Positions 1 to 7,168 of a stretch of 39,009 nt of DNA are shown here, piece after piece (within the stretch, counting starts at the first letter, position 1; each line of letters begins with the position of its first letter). Both the position numbers and the translations under genes were made by a program. Source of the stretch: an uncultured Clostridia bacterium (GTDB lineage Bacteria > Bacillota > Clostridia > TANB77 > CAG-508); contig CAKPDN010000013.1 in the NCBI GenBank assembly GCA_934149005.1, positions 1 through 39,009 of the forward strand, read 5' to 3'. The notes beneath the pieces were generated by a model that did not search any database, was not told the DNA's origin, and saw only the letters and a list, made by a program, of their open reading frames with translations.

Positions 1-27
1 TCCGATTAGTATTTTATCTAATGCCAT
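1..27 (-). CDS. Start of a gene running off the left edge
   Basis: An ATG at 27-25 follows an AGGGAGGTC ribosome site on the minus strand. Only nine codons (MALDKILIG) lie inside the window. In this setting (regulatory end of an integrative element, divergent from a sigma-like gene) an HTH repressor would fit, but nine residues do not show it. Confidence 0.45.
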
Positions 28-409
28 AACTGACCTCCCTTCAAGAGATTACTGTACCAGCTATATTTTATATTCTTTGGCAGAAACTTTATATACTGTA
101 ACAGACTGAAAATATGTACTTTGACAAAGTAGAATTTTGTCGAATAATGTTGGATTTTAAAGTGTTTCATAATTTATACATTGTTCAAAAGTGTACTTTT
201 CCAAATTTTAGGCGACAGATTTCGACAAATTTTTAAATTTTTCCGCAGTATAATTGCCACAGGGCTTAATAGAGCTTGTTTAGGAGAATACTTTGCAAAA
301 GAATTAAAAGTTAAAGATTCACAAAGGAAGTAATTTTTTAGACATAGTATATTAGGCTCTTTTTGTATGCAAAAATTTTATATTTTTAGGAGAGGAGGTT
401 TTATTTTTC
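28..409. other. Intergenic region between divergent element genes
   Basis: About 380 bases without a convincing ORF. TTTGACAAAG and CGACAAAT-like words recur (around 120-140 and 210-230), which could be operator half-sites or -35 elements for the two divergent transcripts. No hairpin terminator is evident. A strong ribosome site (GAGAGGAGG) at about 390-398 serves the leader ORF that follows. Confidence 0.4.
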
Positions 410-448
410 ATGTGTTCACTTAACACAGGTGCTGTTAAGCCCAAATGA
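410..448 (+). CDS. 12-residue putative leader peptide (MCSLNTGAVKPK)
   Basis: The ATG lies about ten bases after a GAGAGGAGG ribosome site, and the TGA stop at 446-448 falls in the left side of the hairpin that precedes the sigma-like gene. A ribosome finishing this peptide would cover the left arm of that hairpin. This arrangement, known from translationally attenuated genes, suggests a leader that controls the downstream gene. It is too short for homology; the call rests on the ribosome site and position. Confidence 0.5.
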   Translation: MCSLNTGAVKPK

Positions 449-460
449 AAATTTGGGAGG
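440..460 (+). promoter_or_regulatory. Hairpin with GAAA tetraloop masking the next ribosome site
   Basis: CCCAAAT (440-446) pairs with ATTTGGG (451-457) around the loop GAAA. The right arm runs into GGGAGG, the ribosome site of the gene starting at 468, so the closed hairpin would hide part of it. The leader stop codon overlaps the left arm. Confidence 0.6.
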
Positions 461-467
461 AACATTT

Positions 468-863
468 ATGGAAAGTAAAAATTCTAATGAAGCAAAGTTT
501 GATAGTTTCTTAACAAAAACTATAATATTATCATCTAAAAAGTATTTCAAAAAACAAATTGATATGAGTTCAAAAGAACAAACAATTTTTGATGACGAAG
601 GATATTGTGCCTTTGTTGAGAGTTTTTTTGAGCTTAACAATGGAGCTAAAAATGACTATGAAAGAGTTGATATATCTTTGTCTATAAAAGACGCTTTAAA
701 TTCGCTGTCTGCTATTGAGCAGGCAGTTATTTTTTTACTATTTCAAGAAGAATTAACACAGAATGAAGCAGCACAAATTCTTGAAATATATTCAAAAACT
801 GTTAGTAAAATAAAAATTAGGGCTATTGAAAAATTAAAAAAATATTTTAAGGGGGATTTATAA
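468..863 (+). CDS. Sigma-70 region 4-like regulator of the integrative element
   Basis: A 131-residue protein whose C-terminal half (about residues 75-127) reads like sigma factor region 4: an ALNSLSAIEQAV segment, then a helix-turn-helix (LTQNEAAQILEIYSKTVSKI) and a basic tail ending KLKKYFKGDL. Small sigma-like proteins of this kind control conjugative transposons of the Tn916 type. I start it at the ATG after GGGAGGAACATTT rather than at the GTG at 429, which lies inside the leader hairpin. The next gene starts one base after the stop, so the two are co-translated. Exact target unknown. Confidence 0.75.
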   Translation: MESKNSNEAKFDSFLTKTIILSSKKYFKKQIDMSSKEQTIFDDEGYCAFVESFFELNNGAKNDYERVDISLSIKDALNSLSAIEQAVIFLLFQEELTQNEAAQILEIYSKTVSKIKIRAIEKLKKYFKGDL

Positions 864-864
864 A

Positions 865-1044
865 ATGAAAAATAAAAATATATATGAATTAGGTATATTA
901 GCACAAAAAGGTGATGAAATGGCTATGTTAGAGATAATTGACAGAAAGAAACCTTTACTAAAAAAATATAGTTTTGGTGATGAAGATAGATACCAATATT
1001 TAATTTTAAAACTAATAGAAGGAATAAAAAATTACAAATTTTAA
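865..1044 (+). CDS. Small conjugative-transposon HTH_16-like protein
   Basis: A 59-residue protein with a GGGGG ribosome site inside the end of the previous gene. The order ELGILAQKGDEMAMLEIIDRKKPLLKKYS, then a YGDEDRYQYL-like stretch, resembles the short helix-turn-helix proteins that pair with sigma-like regulators in Tn916-family elements: they look like truncated sigma region 2 modules (A-x-x-GD-x-x-A-x-x-x-I). Inferred to work with the sigma-like partner upstream in switching on element genes. Confidence 0.65.
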   Translation: MKNKNIYELGILAQKGDEMAMLEIIDRKKPLLKKYSFGDEDRYQYLILKLIEGIKNYKF

Positions 1045-1080
1045 AATTAAGGGGAGAATTTTTTAAAAATAAGGGATGTT

Positions 1081-1153
1081 TATATAGTGAAGGGCAAATT
1101 TTAAGAAAGCACTATATAAAAAGACAGGTAGGACAAGCTCTTATCTGTCTTTT
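1081..1153 (+). terminator. Tandem hairpins, the second terminator-like
   Basis: TATATAGTG (1081-1089) pairs with CACTATATA (1110-1118), and directly after it AAAAGACAG (1119-1127) pairs with CTGTCTTTT (1145-1153). The second has a U-rich 3' arm. Two adjacent stems between element genes could be a terminator or an attenuator controlling the downstream small genes. Confidence 0.55.
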
Positions 1154-1183
1154 GCCTTATTTAAACGGAAAGGAGCAAAAAAG

Positions 1184-1354
1184 ATGTTTTTAAGATTTGT
1201 ATTATTAGGGATATGTCTAACATTTGTAATATTTTTTATGGACGTTTTACTACCAAAAATAAAATTAAAAATTAGACTCCATAAAGAATTAAAAAATAAG
1301 AAACAAAAACAAGAAGCATTTAGAAAAAAGATGAAAGAATTAGAGATTAAGTAA
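1184..1354 (+). CDS. Small single-pass membrane protein
   Basis: A 56-residue ORF with a good ribosome site (AAAGGAG) nine bases upstream. Residues 2-25 form one hydrophobic helix (LRFVLLGICLTFVIFFMDVLL), followed by a strongly basic, probably coiled cytoplasmic tail (KLKIRLHKELKNKKQKQEAF). I do not recognise the family. Its place among element genes suggests an accessory role. Confidence 0.55.
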   Translation: MFLRFVLLGICLTFVIFFMDVLLPKIKLKIRLHKELKNKKQKQEAFRKKMKELEIK

Positions 1355-1416
1355 TTTCTCTAATATCCTTGTCGTATCAAAATAATGTCGACAAAAAATT
1401 AACCATAGGTGATTAA

Positions 1417-1839
1417 ATGGAAAATTCAAAAGAACTAATTATAAAGTATTTTTTTAATGAGCATTTAAAAGTAAAAGAAATAGCAGAAATGATACATACA
1501 TCTTCTAGTTATATTACAAAAATAATTAAGCAAGATGAAAGATACTCTGAAGAAAAAAAATATAGATGCAATAAGTCAAAAGAAAAAAGAAAAAAGGATC
1601 AAAATAGATTTATAAAACACAAAAGAGAACAAAAAAGAATTGATGATAACTTTGCTTTTGTGGAAGAACAACACAGACAGGCAACTTTTGAATTATCAAA
1701 ATCTAAACATTTAAGCAATGAAAGTTATCGAAAATGGAACATTAGTGCTTATAAATATAACCCTTCTAAGCATAGGTACGAATTTGATGAAAAACTTGGG
1801 CGTTCCGCAGATGTACCTAAATATATAAAAGAAAGGTAA
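1417..1839 (+). CDS. HTH DNA-binding protein of the element, 140 aa
   Basis: Residues 1-40 form a resolvase/sigma-like helix-turn-helix (LKVKEIAEMIHTSSSYITKI). A very basic middle (RCNKSKEKRKKDQNRFIKHK) and a less charged C-terminal part follow. The HTH with the basic extension suggests a DNA-binding regulator. The ribosome site is weak (TAGGTG). It is followed by two tightly spaced small genes. Function beyond DNA binding cannot be stated. Confidence 0.6.
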   Translation: MENSKELIIKYFFNEHLKVKEIAEMIHTSSSYITKIIKQDERYSEEKKYRCNKSKEKRKKDQNRFIKHKREQKRIDDNFAFVEEQHRQATFELSKSKHLSNESYRKWNISAYKYNPSKHRYEFDEKLGRSADVPKYIKER

Positions 1840-1845
1840 AAAAAT

Positions 1846-2091
1846 ATGGAACAAAAATTATTAAAAGTTTTTAAATTAGCTGATAAATTAAATACAAAAC
1901 AGAGTAAAGTTTATGCAGAAATAAATTATTCAGCAAATGACTCACAAAAATTAGAATTTATTATAAGGTCAAAAAAAGATTATTCTTATATTGAAAAATG
2001 CGAAATTACTATAACAGAAGATTCGGAAATTCAATGGGACAATATTATTTCTCTTTTTGAAACTTTTGTTGGAGGTGTAAGCTATGAATAA
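1846..2091 (+). CDS. Small element protein of unknown function, 81 aa
   Basis: Starts six bases after the previous stop and overlaps the next gene by eight bases, so it belongs to the same operon. The sequence is soluble and mixed in charge, with alternating hydrophobic residues (QKLEFIIRSKKDYSYIEKCE) that suggest a small beta sheet. No motif recognised. Confidence 0.55.
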   Translation: MEQKLLKVFKLADKLNTKQSKVYAEINYSANDSQKLEFIIRSKKDYSYIEKCEITITEDSEIQWDNIISLFETFVGGVSYE

Positions 2092-2302
2092 AAAAGAAGC
2101 AGTTGCTTATGGTCAAATAGCTTTTGAAAGTATGATGCACTCTGATTTTAAAGGTGAATTAAGTGTTGCTAATTTTGGCATAGAAATGAAACAGGCCTTC
2201 AAAATGTATCCAAGAAATATTGTAGTGAGTATTGCAGAAAGTAAAGTTTATGCAGAAAAGAAATTAAAAGATTTGAAAAACGGATGTGATACAAATGAAT
2301 AA
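2084..2302 (+). CDS. Small element protein of unknown function, 72 aa
   Basis: Its ribosome site (GGAGGTG) lies within the end of the previous gene and the start overlaps that gene by eight bases, a sign of translational coupling. The protein is mostly helical by composition (KKEAVAYGQIAFESMMHSDF). Similar short proteins often sit just before the excisionase in conjugative elements of Firmicutes. No catalytic motif seen. Confidence 0.55.
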   Translation: MNKKEAVAYGQIAFESMMHSDFKGELSVANFGIEMKQAFKMYPRNIVVSIAESKVYAEKKLKDLKNGCDTNE

Positions 2303-2501
2303 TGATAACTTTGATATTGCTAGATTTGGTATAAGTATTGATGAAGCAAGAAAACAACTAGGAATAGGCAGGAATCTGATGCTAAAGTTAGTAACAGTTC
2401 CAGGTTTTCCTGCAATAAGATTCAAAAGAAAAATAATTATTAACGGAGCAAAATTACAAGAATGGTTTGATAACAATTATGGTACTTATGGAAAATATTA
2501 A
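2295..2501 (+). CDS. Excisionase-like MerR/HTH_17-type DNA-binding protein
   Basis: A 68-residue protein with the features of small excisionases: an N-terminal helix-turn-helix (ISIDEARKQLGIGRNLMLKL) and a wing with GFPAIRFKRKIIINGAKLQEWF, ending in a Trp-containing helix. It lies immediately upstream of the integrase, the usual xis-int order. I prefer the ATG at 2295 over the in-frame GTG at 2286 because of spacing to GGATGTG. It overlaps the previous gene by eight bases. Confidence 0.7.
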   Translation: MNNDNFDIARFGISIDEARKQLGIGRNLMLKLVTVPGFPAIRFKRKIIINGAKLQEWFDNNYGTYGKY

Positions 2502-2610
2502 GATTTCAACATTGCTTTTATAAAAGGGTATATTATATAATTGATACAGTTTTATAATATATCTTTTTTGTTGTTTATTTTAAGCCTTTTGAAAGGAGTA
2601 TAAAAACGGA

Positions 2611-4041
2611 ATGGAAAAAATAAATAATAAAAGAGCTACTAAAATTAATACAAAAGCAAAGAAGGCTGAAAAAGGAACCGTTACAATAAGAAAAAGAGGC
2701 AACAGCTTTGAAGCTAGAGTGAGATTAGAATTAAAAAACAAATTGAAAGGGGTAGATTGCAACCCAAGACTATCTAGGTCAGCACAAACAGAACAATTAG
2801 CAAGACAAAGATTAGCAGAACTAATTATTGATACTTATTTAATAAAACAAAACCATGAATTAGTTGAAGAAAGTGTGTTTTCGGAAGAATGTGAAGAAAA
2901 TTTGAAGTATTTTCCTGAGTATAAAGATGCAAAAGAAGATGTTATACTTCATCGTGGTATAAGTTCTTGTATTAATTTTGCCGATTTTGCTGTTATGTGG
3001 CTTAATTATAAAAAAGAATATATTAATCCTACGACAGGAAAGAAAATTAGTCCAAAAACAGTTGAAACATACGCATATACATTAAAAAAACATATAAAAG
3101 GCAATTTTTCTCAATATACTGTACCAGAAATGACAAAGGAAATTGTAGAGGAATATGTTTCTGATTTACGAAAAATTTATCCTCGTGCTGCAAAAGATGT
3201 TTTTTTAATGATTAGACAAATACTTCAATATGCAAAAAAGAAAGAACTTATTAAGGAAATACCTGAATTTGAACTAAAATTTTCTAAAAAGAAAAGGTCT
3301 AAAAAGACAAAATTAGTATATCTACCTGCTGATAGACAACCAATATGGCTTGATATTTTAGAAAAAGATGGTCGAAGTTTTTGCAAGTTATTTGCAACAT
3401 TATTGCAGTCTGGTATGAGGCCAGAAGAAGGATGTGGATTATTGATGTCAAACATATTATTTGATAAAGATATGTTATATGTAGATAATGCACATAAGGA
3501 TACTACAATTTATGATTATGATTTCAATATAATTGGTCATGAGTATGTAGATGATGACTTAAAAACAGAAGAAAGTTATAGGGAGATTCCTTTAAGTCCT
3601 AGATTAAAGAAAATGCTACAAGAAATATACAACGAAAGAAAAGAATTAAGAGAAAAGCAACGAAGAAAATTTGATCCTTCAAAGGAACATGTTTTTTTGA
3701 ATACAATAGGAACACCATACTTACCTGAAAGACTTGATAAAAAATTAAAATCTATAATTAAGAAATATGGCTTGGAACATATGACTGTATATGGTTTTAG
3801 ACATTCTTTTGCAACTTTAATGAGTGAGAATGGAATGGATAAAGAAGTTTTAAGAGAAATTATGGGACACGCTGATTTTGAAACTACAGAATTTTATTAT
3901 ATCTTTATTTCTGATAAAAGGAAGAAAGAAGAATTTAAAAAAGCAAGTCATAAGTCATTTGAAACAGAAAAAGAAACTAAATTAAAAGGAACAAGGTTTA
4001 CAAAGAAAAAAATAAAAGCACCTATGAAAATAAGTGCTTAA
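2611..4041 (+). CDS. Tyrosine recombinase (integrase)
   Basis: A 476-residue phage/ICE-type integrase. An arm-type DNA-binding domain (GTVTIRKRGNSFEARVRLEL) lies near residues 25-50. The SAM-like core-binding domain (about 125-215) contains NPTTGKKISPKTVETYAYTL. The catalytic domain has Arg in LLQSGMRPEEGCGL, then H-x-x-R in VYGFRHSFATLMSENG, His in LREIMGHADFETTEFYYIF and the Tyr nucleophile in the same stretch. It ends 22 bases before the CCA end of a tRNA-Arg gene on the other strand, so it marks the element end and probably uses that tRNA as its attachment site. The rest of the element extends beyond the left edge. Confidence 0.92.
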   Translation: MEKINNKRATKINTKAKKAEKGTVTIRKRGNSFEARVRLELKNKLKGVDCNPRLSRSAQTEQLARQRLAELIIDTYLIKQNHELVEESVFSEECEENLKYFPEYKDAKEDVILHRGISSCINFADFAVMWLNYKKEYINPTTGKKISPKTVETYAYTLKKHIKGNFSQYTVPEMTKEIVEEYVSDLRKIYPRAAKDVFLMIRQILQYAKKKELIKEIPEFELKFSKKKRSKKTKLVYLPADRQPIWLDILEKDGRSFCKLFATLLQSGMRPEEGCGLLMSNILFDKDMLYVDNAHKDTTIYDYDFNIIGHEYVDDDLKTEESYREIPLSPRLKKMLQEIYNERKELREKQRRKFDPSKEHVFLNTIGTPYLPERLDKKLKSIIKKYGLEHMTVYGFRHSFATLMSENGMDKEVLREIMGHADFETTEFYYIFISDKRKKEEFKKASHKSFETEKETKLKGTRFTKKKIKAPMKISA

Positions 4042-4063
4042 AAGTATATACAGATGCTTAATT

Positions 4064-4141
4064 TGGTGCGGCTAGAGGGACTCGAACCCCCAAATCTCAA
4101 ACTTCGTAGGCTTGCATTCTATCCAGTTAAACTATAGCCGC
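4064..4141 (-). tRNA. tRNA-Arg (anticodon ACG), integration site of the element
   Basis: The minus strand folds as a tRNA: acceptor GCGGCTA/TAGCCGC, anticodon loop CTACGAA (anticodon ACG) on the stem CAAGC/GTTTG, T arm GGGGG-TTCGAGT-CCCTC, and encoded CCA at 4066-4064. The D stem (GTTT/GAAT) has two G-U pairs, weaker than usual. Its 3' end faces the integrase, the usual position for an attachment site. An ACG anticodon, deaminated to inosine, would read CGU, CGC and CGA but not CGG. Confidence 0.85.
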
Positions 4142-4279
4142 ATATATAAATTATTATAAAACATTTTTGTTAAATTTTCAATATACTTATAAAGTATTTT
4201 TAAATTAAGCATCTGGGGGAAAGTTTGGGGGCATACAACAAAACCAACTCCCGAACTTCCCATATATCAACGATTTTGC

Positions 4280-4336
4280 AACCAGTTGCATACTTGGTTC
4301 GTAGCCAGGTACTCTATCCAGTTGAGCTACAGCTAC
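4280..4336 (-). pseudogene. 5' half of a second tRNA-Arg(ACG)
   Basis: Read on the minus strand, GTAGCTGTAGCTCAACTGG and the following bases match the acceptor 5' strand, D arm and anticodon arm (loop CTACGAA) of tRNA-Arg. The T arm and the 3' acceptor strand cannot be found downstream, and the anticodon stem has one mismatch. This looks like a tRNA-Arg cut by an earlier integration or deletion. The 4142-4279 stretch otherwise contains only AT-rich DNA and the G-rich words at 4214-4240. Confidence 0.6.
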
Positions 4337-4463
4337 ATATATATTTTATTGTAGTAGTCTAATAATTTATTCAACTAAACAACTTGTTTATTTATAACAA
4401 TATATATTATACTTTTATTTTATATATTTTTCAAGTCTATTTTGAAATTTAATTCGTACTCCC

Positions 4464-4492
4464 TTGAAAAAAAAATTATATTATGAAATAAT
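4464..4492 (+). promoter_or_regulatory. Promoter of the DUF2207 gene
   Basis: TTGAAA (4464-4469), 17 bases, then AATAAT (4487-4492), about 30 bases upstream of the start codon. Matches the vegetative sigma consensus in 10 of 12 positions. Confidence 0.6.
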
Positions 4493-4526
4493 ATAAGAGA
4501 AAATTGATTAAAACAAGGTGGAGTTT

Positions 4527-6287
4527 ATGAAAAAAACGATAAAAATTATATTAATTTTTTTATTTGCTTTTATTGTATTTGGGTTAGGAAAAGAAGTTAA
4601 TGCTAATTCGATTTATAAAATTTCAATGGATATTTATATTAATGAAGATGGAGAAGCAAATGTTACTGAAGTATGGAATTGCTTTGTAAATAAAGGAACT
4701 GAAGCATATCATCCTTATTATAATTTAGGTAGCTCAAAAATTAAAGATTTACAAGTACAGGAAAATGGAAAAAAATATGAAACATTAGATTTTTGGGACG
4801 CTTCAGGAACTTTTTCTGATAAGGCATATAAATGTGGCGTTAATTATATTTCACAGGGAGTAGAATTATGTTGGGGTATTGGTCAATATGGTTTCCATAC
4901 TTATACTATACAATATACTATTACTGATTTTATTATGCAGTTATCAGATTCTCAAATGTTAAATTGGACATTTATTCCTTATGACTTTTCAGAGTCAATA
5001 GGTAATGTTAATATTAAAATACATACTTATTTCAATATGTCTAATGCAGTTAGAACATATGGCTTTGGAAATCATTTAGGATTAGCTTATGTCCGTAATG
5101 GTAATATAGAAATGTACTCACTTGGTGTCCTTAAAAAGAGTGAATATATGTCTCTACTTGTTAAATTTCCAGCTAATACATTTAATGTTAAAAATATTTC
5201 AACTTATAATTTTGATGATTGTTATCGTTTTACTGTAGAATCTAATATATTATATACTGTTAATAGATATAAATACAGAATAAATTCTTTGGCACAACAA
5301 ATTGAAATAACTTTCTACAATGGTTATATACTTTTTGCTAAATGTTTTCCTTTTATTCTTATTTTTATTGTTATTATAGGATTAATTGATGAAATTTTCT
5401 ATAATTCCAAATTAAAATTTGGTGTTTCTGGAAAAAGGATGCCACACAATCTATCTTATTGTAGAAATATTCCATTTAATAATGATATTTTTAGAGCATA
5501 TTATATAGGATATGAATATAAATTATTAAAAAATAAAACAGATATATTAGGTGCTATTATTTTAAAATGGTTATATGAAGGGAAAATTAAAATAGAGCAA
5601 AAAGATATGGGGAAAGTTTTCAAAAGAGAAAATACTCAAATTATACTAAAAAATACTGTTCCAAGCTCTATTGAAAATGATTATGAAAGAGATTTGTTTA
5701 TAATGCTTCTTGAAGCAAGTAAAGATGGTATATTGGAAAATAATGAATTTACAGAATGGTGTTCATCAAGTTATCATTCTATATTAAGTTGGTTTAATGA
5801 TATTTTATATCAAGAAAAGATGAAATTAGTAGATGATGGACTAATTAAGCAAAAAACAGTCTCAAAATTTTGGAAATTGAAAGAAGATTTATATATAGCT
5901 ACACCGGAATTAAAGCAAAAAGCTATAGAATTGGCCGGACTAAAAAAATTTTTAAAGGATTATACTTTAATATCAAATAAAGAATCTATTGAAGTATCAT
6001 TATTTGAAGAATATTTAATATATGCACAAATGATGGGTATTGCAAAAATAGTTGGAAAAGAATTTAAAAAGTTGTATCCAGAAATAATAAAGCAATCTAA
6101 ATATGTTTCTTATGATAACATAAGCTTTATTGATAGTTGTTCATATAGCGGTGTTTCTACAGCCAAACGTTCTATGTCTCGTGCTTCAAATCACTCTTCT
6201 GGTGATTCTGGTTCTTTTGGAGGCGGCAGTTCTTCTGGTGGTAGTGGTTCCTTCGGAGGTGGAGGTGGCGGTGGTGGTTTCCGTTAA
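4527..6287 (+). CDS. DUF2207-type membrane protein
   Basis: About 586 residues. N-terminal signal/TM segment (IKIILIFLFAFIVFGLG), then an extracellular beta-rich region beginning YKISMDIYINEDGEANVTEV, typical of the DUF2207 (YciQ-like) family. A second TM near residues 270-295 (FPFILIFIVIIGLIDEI) is followed by a cytoplasmic part with a winged-helix-like segment. The tail (residues about 550-586) is Ser/Gly-rich and ends in FGGGGGGGGFR, usual for the family. I start at the ATG after AAGGTGGAG rather than at the GTG at 4518, which lies in the ribosome site. Cellular role of the family is unknown. It stands alone with its own promoter and terminator. Confidence 0.85.
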   Translation: MKKTIKIILIFLFAFIVFGLGKEVNANSIYKISMDIYINEDGEANVTEVWNCFVNKGTEAYHPYYNLGSSKIKDLQVQENGKKYETLDFWDASGTFSDKAYKCGVNYISQGVELCWGIGQYGFHTYTIQYTITDFIMQLSDSQMLNWTFIPYDFSESIGNVNIKIHTYFNMSNAVRTYGFGNHLGLAYVRNGNIEMYSLGVLKKSEYMSLLVKFPANTFNVKNISTYNFDDCYRFTVESNILYTVNRYKYRINSLAQQIEITFYNGYILFAKCFPFILIFIVIIGLIDEIFYNSKLKFGVSGKRMPHNLSYCRNIPFNNDIFRAYYIGYEYKLLKNKTDILGAIILKWLYEGKIKIEQKDMGKVFKRENTQIILKNTVPSSIENDYERDLFIMLLEASKDGILENNEFTEWCSSSYHSILSWFNDILYQEKMKLVDDGLIKQKTVSKFWKLKEDLYIATPELKQKAIELAGLKKFLKDYTLISNKESIEVSLFEEYLIYAQMMGIAKIVGKEFKKLYPEIIKQSKYVSYDNISFIDSCSYSGVSTAKRSMSRASNHSSGDSGSFGGGSSSGGSGSFGGGGGGGGFR

Positions 6288-6328
6288 AATTAATAATATT
6301 TATAAAATTAATTTCCTCTGCTTAGTTT

Positions 6329-6361
6329 TAAAGGTTAAATATATAGTATTTAACCTTTTTA
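6329..6361 (+). terminator. Intrinsic terminator of the DUF2207 gene
   Basis: AAAGGTTAAATA pairs with TATTTAACCTTT and is followed by a T run. Confidence 0.8.
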
Positions 6362-6467
6362 TAATTTAATATTCTTTGCTTTCAAATTGCTTTTTCGATG
6401 CAAAAATTTTTATATTTTAAAAAAATCAAATTTTTTTAAATTTCTGTATTGAATTTTCAAAAATCTC

Positions 6468-6496
6468 TTGAAATCATCTAATAAATATGTTATTAT
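6468..6496 (+). promoter_or_regulatory. Promoter of tRNA-Pro
   Basis: TTGAAA (6468-6473), exactly 17 bases, TATTAT (6491-6496), about 30 bases before the mature tRNA 5' end. Confidence 0.75.
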
Positions 6497-6526
6497 ATAT
6501 AAGTATTTGAAAAAATTAATATTTAT

Positions 6527-6602
6527 CGAGGTGTAGCGCAGTTGGTAGCGCGCGTGGTTTGGGACCATGAGGTCGCAGGTTCGATCCCTGTCACCTCGAC
6601 CA
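6527..6602 (+). tRNA. tRNA-Pro (anticodon TGG)
   Basis: Acceptor CGAGGTG/CACCTCG, D arm GCGC-AGTTGGTA-GCGC, anticodon loop TTTGGGA (TGG) on the stem CGTGG/CCATG, T arm GCAGG-TTCGATC-CCTGT, discriminator A and encoded CCA. A promoter and terminator flank it, so it is transcribed alone. Confidence 0.95.
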
Positions 6603-6658
6603 TACTTTGCCCTTTTTCAAGGGAATTTAAGAGAATTTATAAAAATTCAAAAATTATG

Positions 6659-6704
6659 AATTATGCTATTTTTCAATAAAAATGAAGAATAGCATAATTT
6701 TTTT
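6659..6704 (+). terminator. Terminator after tRNA-Pro
   Basis: A 16-bp stem, AATTATGCTATTTTTC against GAAGAATAGCATAATT (one mismatch), followed by seven T residues. Confidence 0.85.
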
Positions 6705-6897
6705 GAGTTCGGAAAAATTCTATAAAATGTGCATATTTTCTTCAAGAAAAAGTTTCAAGAAAATATTTACAATGTTTCAAGAAAGTTTCACGGAAAAATA
6801 TCAAGTAGTTTTAAAGTTCTTCGAATAAACAGAAAGGAGAACTTTTTAATGTGTGAAATGGTATTTACATCAGATAAAGTATGTTGTAGAGAGTTTT

Positions 6898-7118
6898 GAA
6901 AAGGTAGAGACAGTTATAAAAATTTGCAAAATGCTTTTCACGAATATAGAAAATCAATATAAAAAAGAAATTAACAAATTAAAGCAAGAAATAAGCACTT
7001 AAATAAAATGATAGATAAATTAAAAGTAACTTTAAAAAGATTTATTAAGTGGATTTACCATAGGTTCTCATATTCATCTGAGGATGAACTTGTACGAGAT
7101 TTTGATAGAAAATATTGA
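6898..7118 (+). pseudogene. C-terminal remnant of a MobV-type plasmid relaxase
   Basis: Two frames together give the tail of a MobV/Pre plasmid recombination protein: IENQYKKEINKLKQEI in one frame, then after a one-base shift near 6998 HLNKMIDKLKVTLKRF, IKWIYHRFSYSSEDEL and VRDFDRKY before a stop. The catalytic N-terminal part is absent. This frameshift is not at a CGG codon and the gene is clearly dead. It shows a mobilisable element once occupied this site. Confidence 0.7.
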
Positions 7119-7142
7119 AGAGGGCAAATTAACTGCTCTCTT
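7118..7142. terminator. Weak hairpin terminator downstream of the ABC gene
   Basis: AAGAGGGC pairs with GCTCTCTT (one G-U pair) across a nine-base loop, 27 bases beyond the stop of the ABC exporter read on the minus strand. Confidence 0.45.
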
Positions 7143-7168
7143 TAATGTACTTTGCAATTTATGAACAA

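Noticed and set aside
6190..6287. Gly/Ser-rich tail of the DUF2207 protein as a novel repeat
   Set aside because: Low-complexity Gly-rich ends are usual in this family.
6898..7118. MobV remnant as another CGG frameshift
   Set aside because: Its shift is at AGC ACT TAA, not CGG, and most of the gene is gone, so it is ordinary decay.
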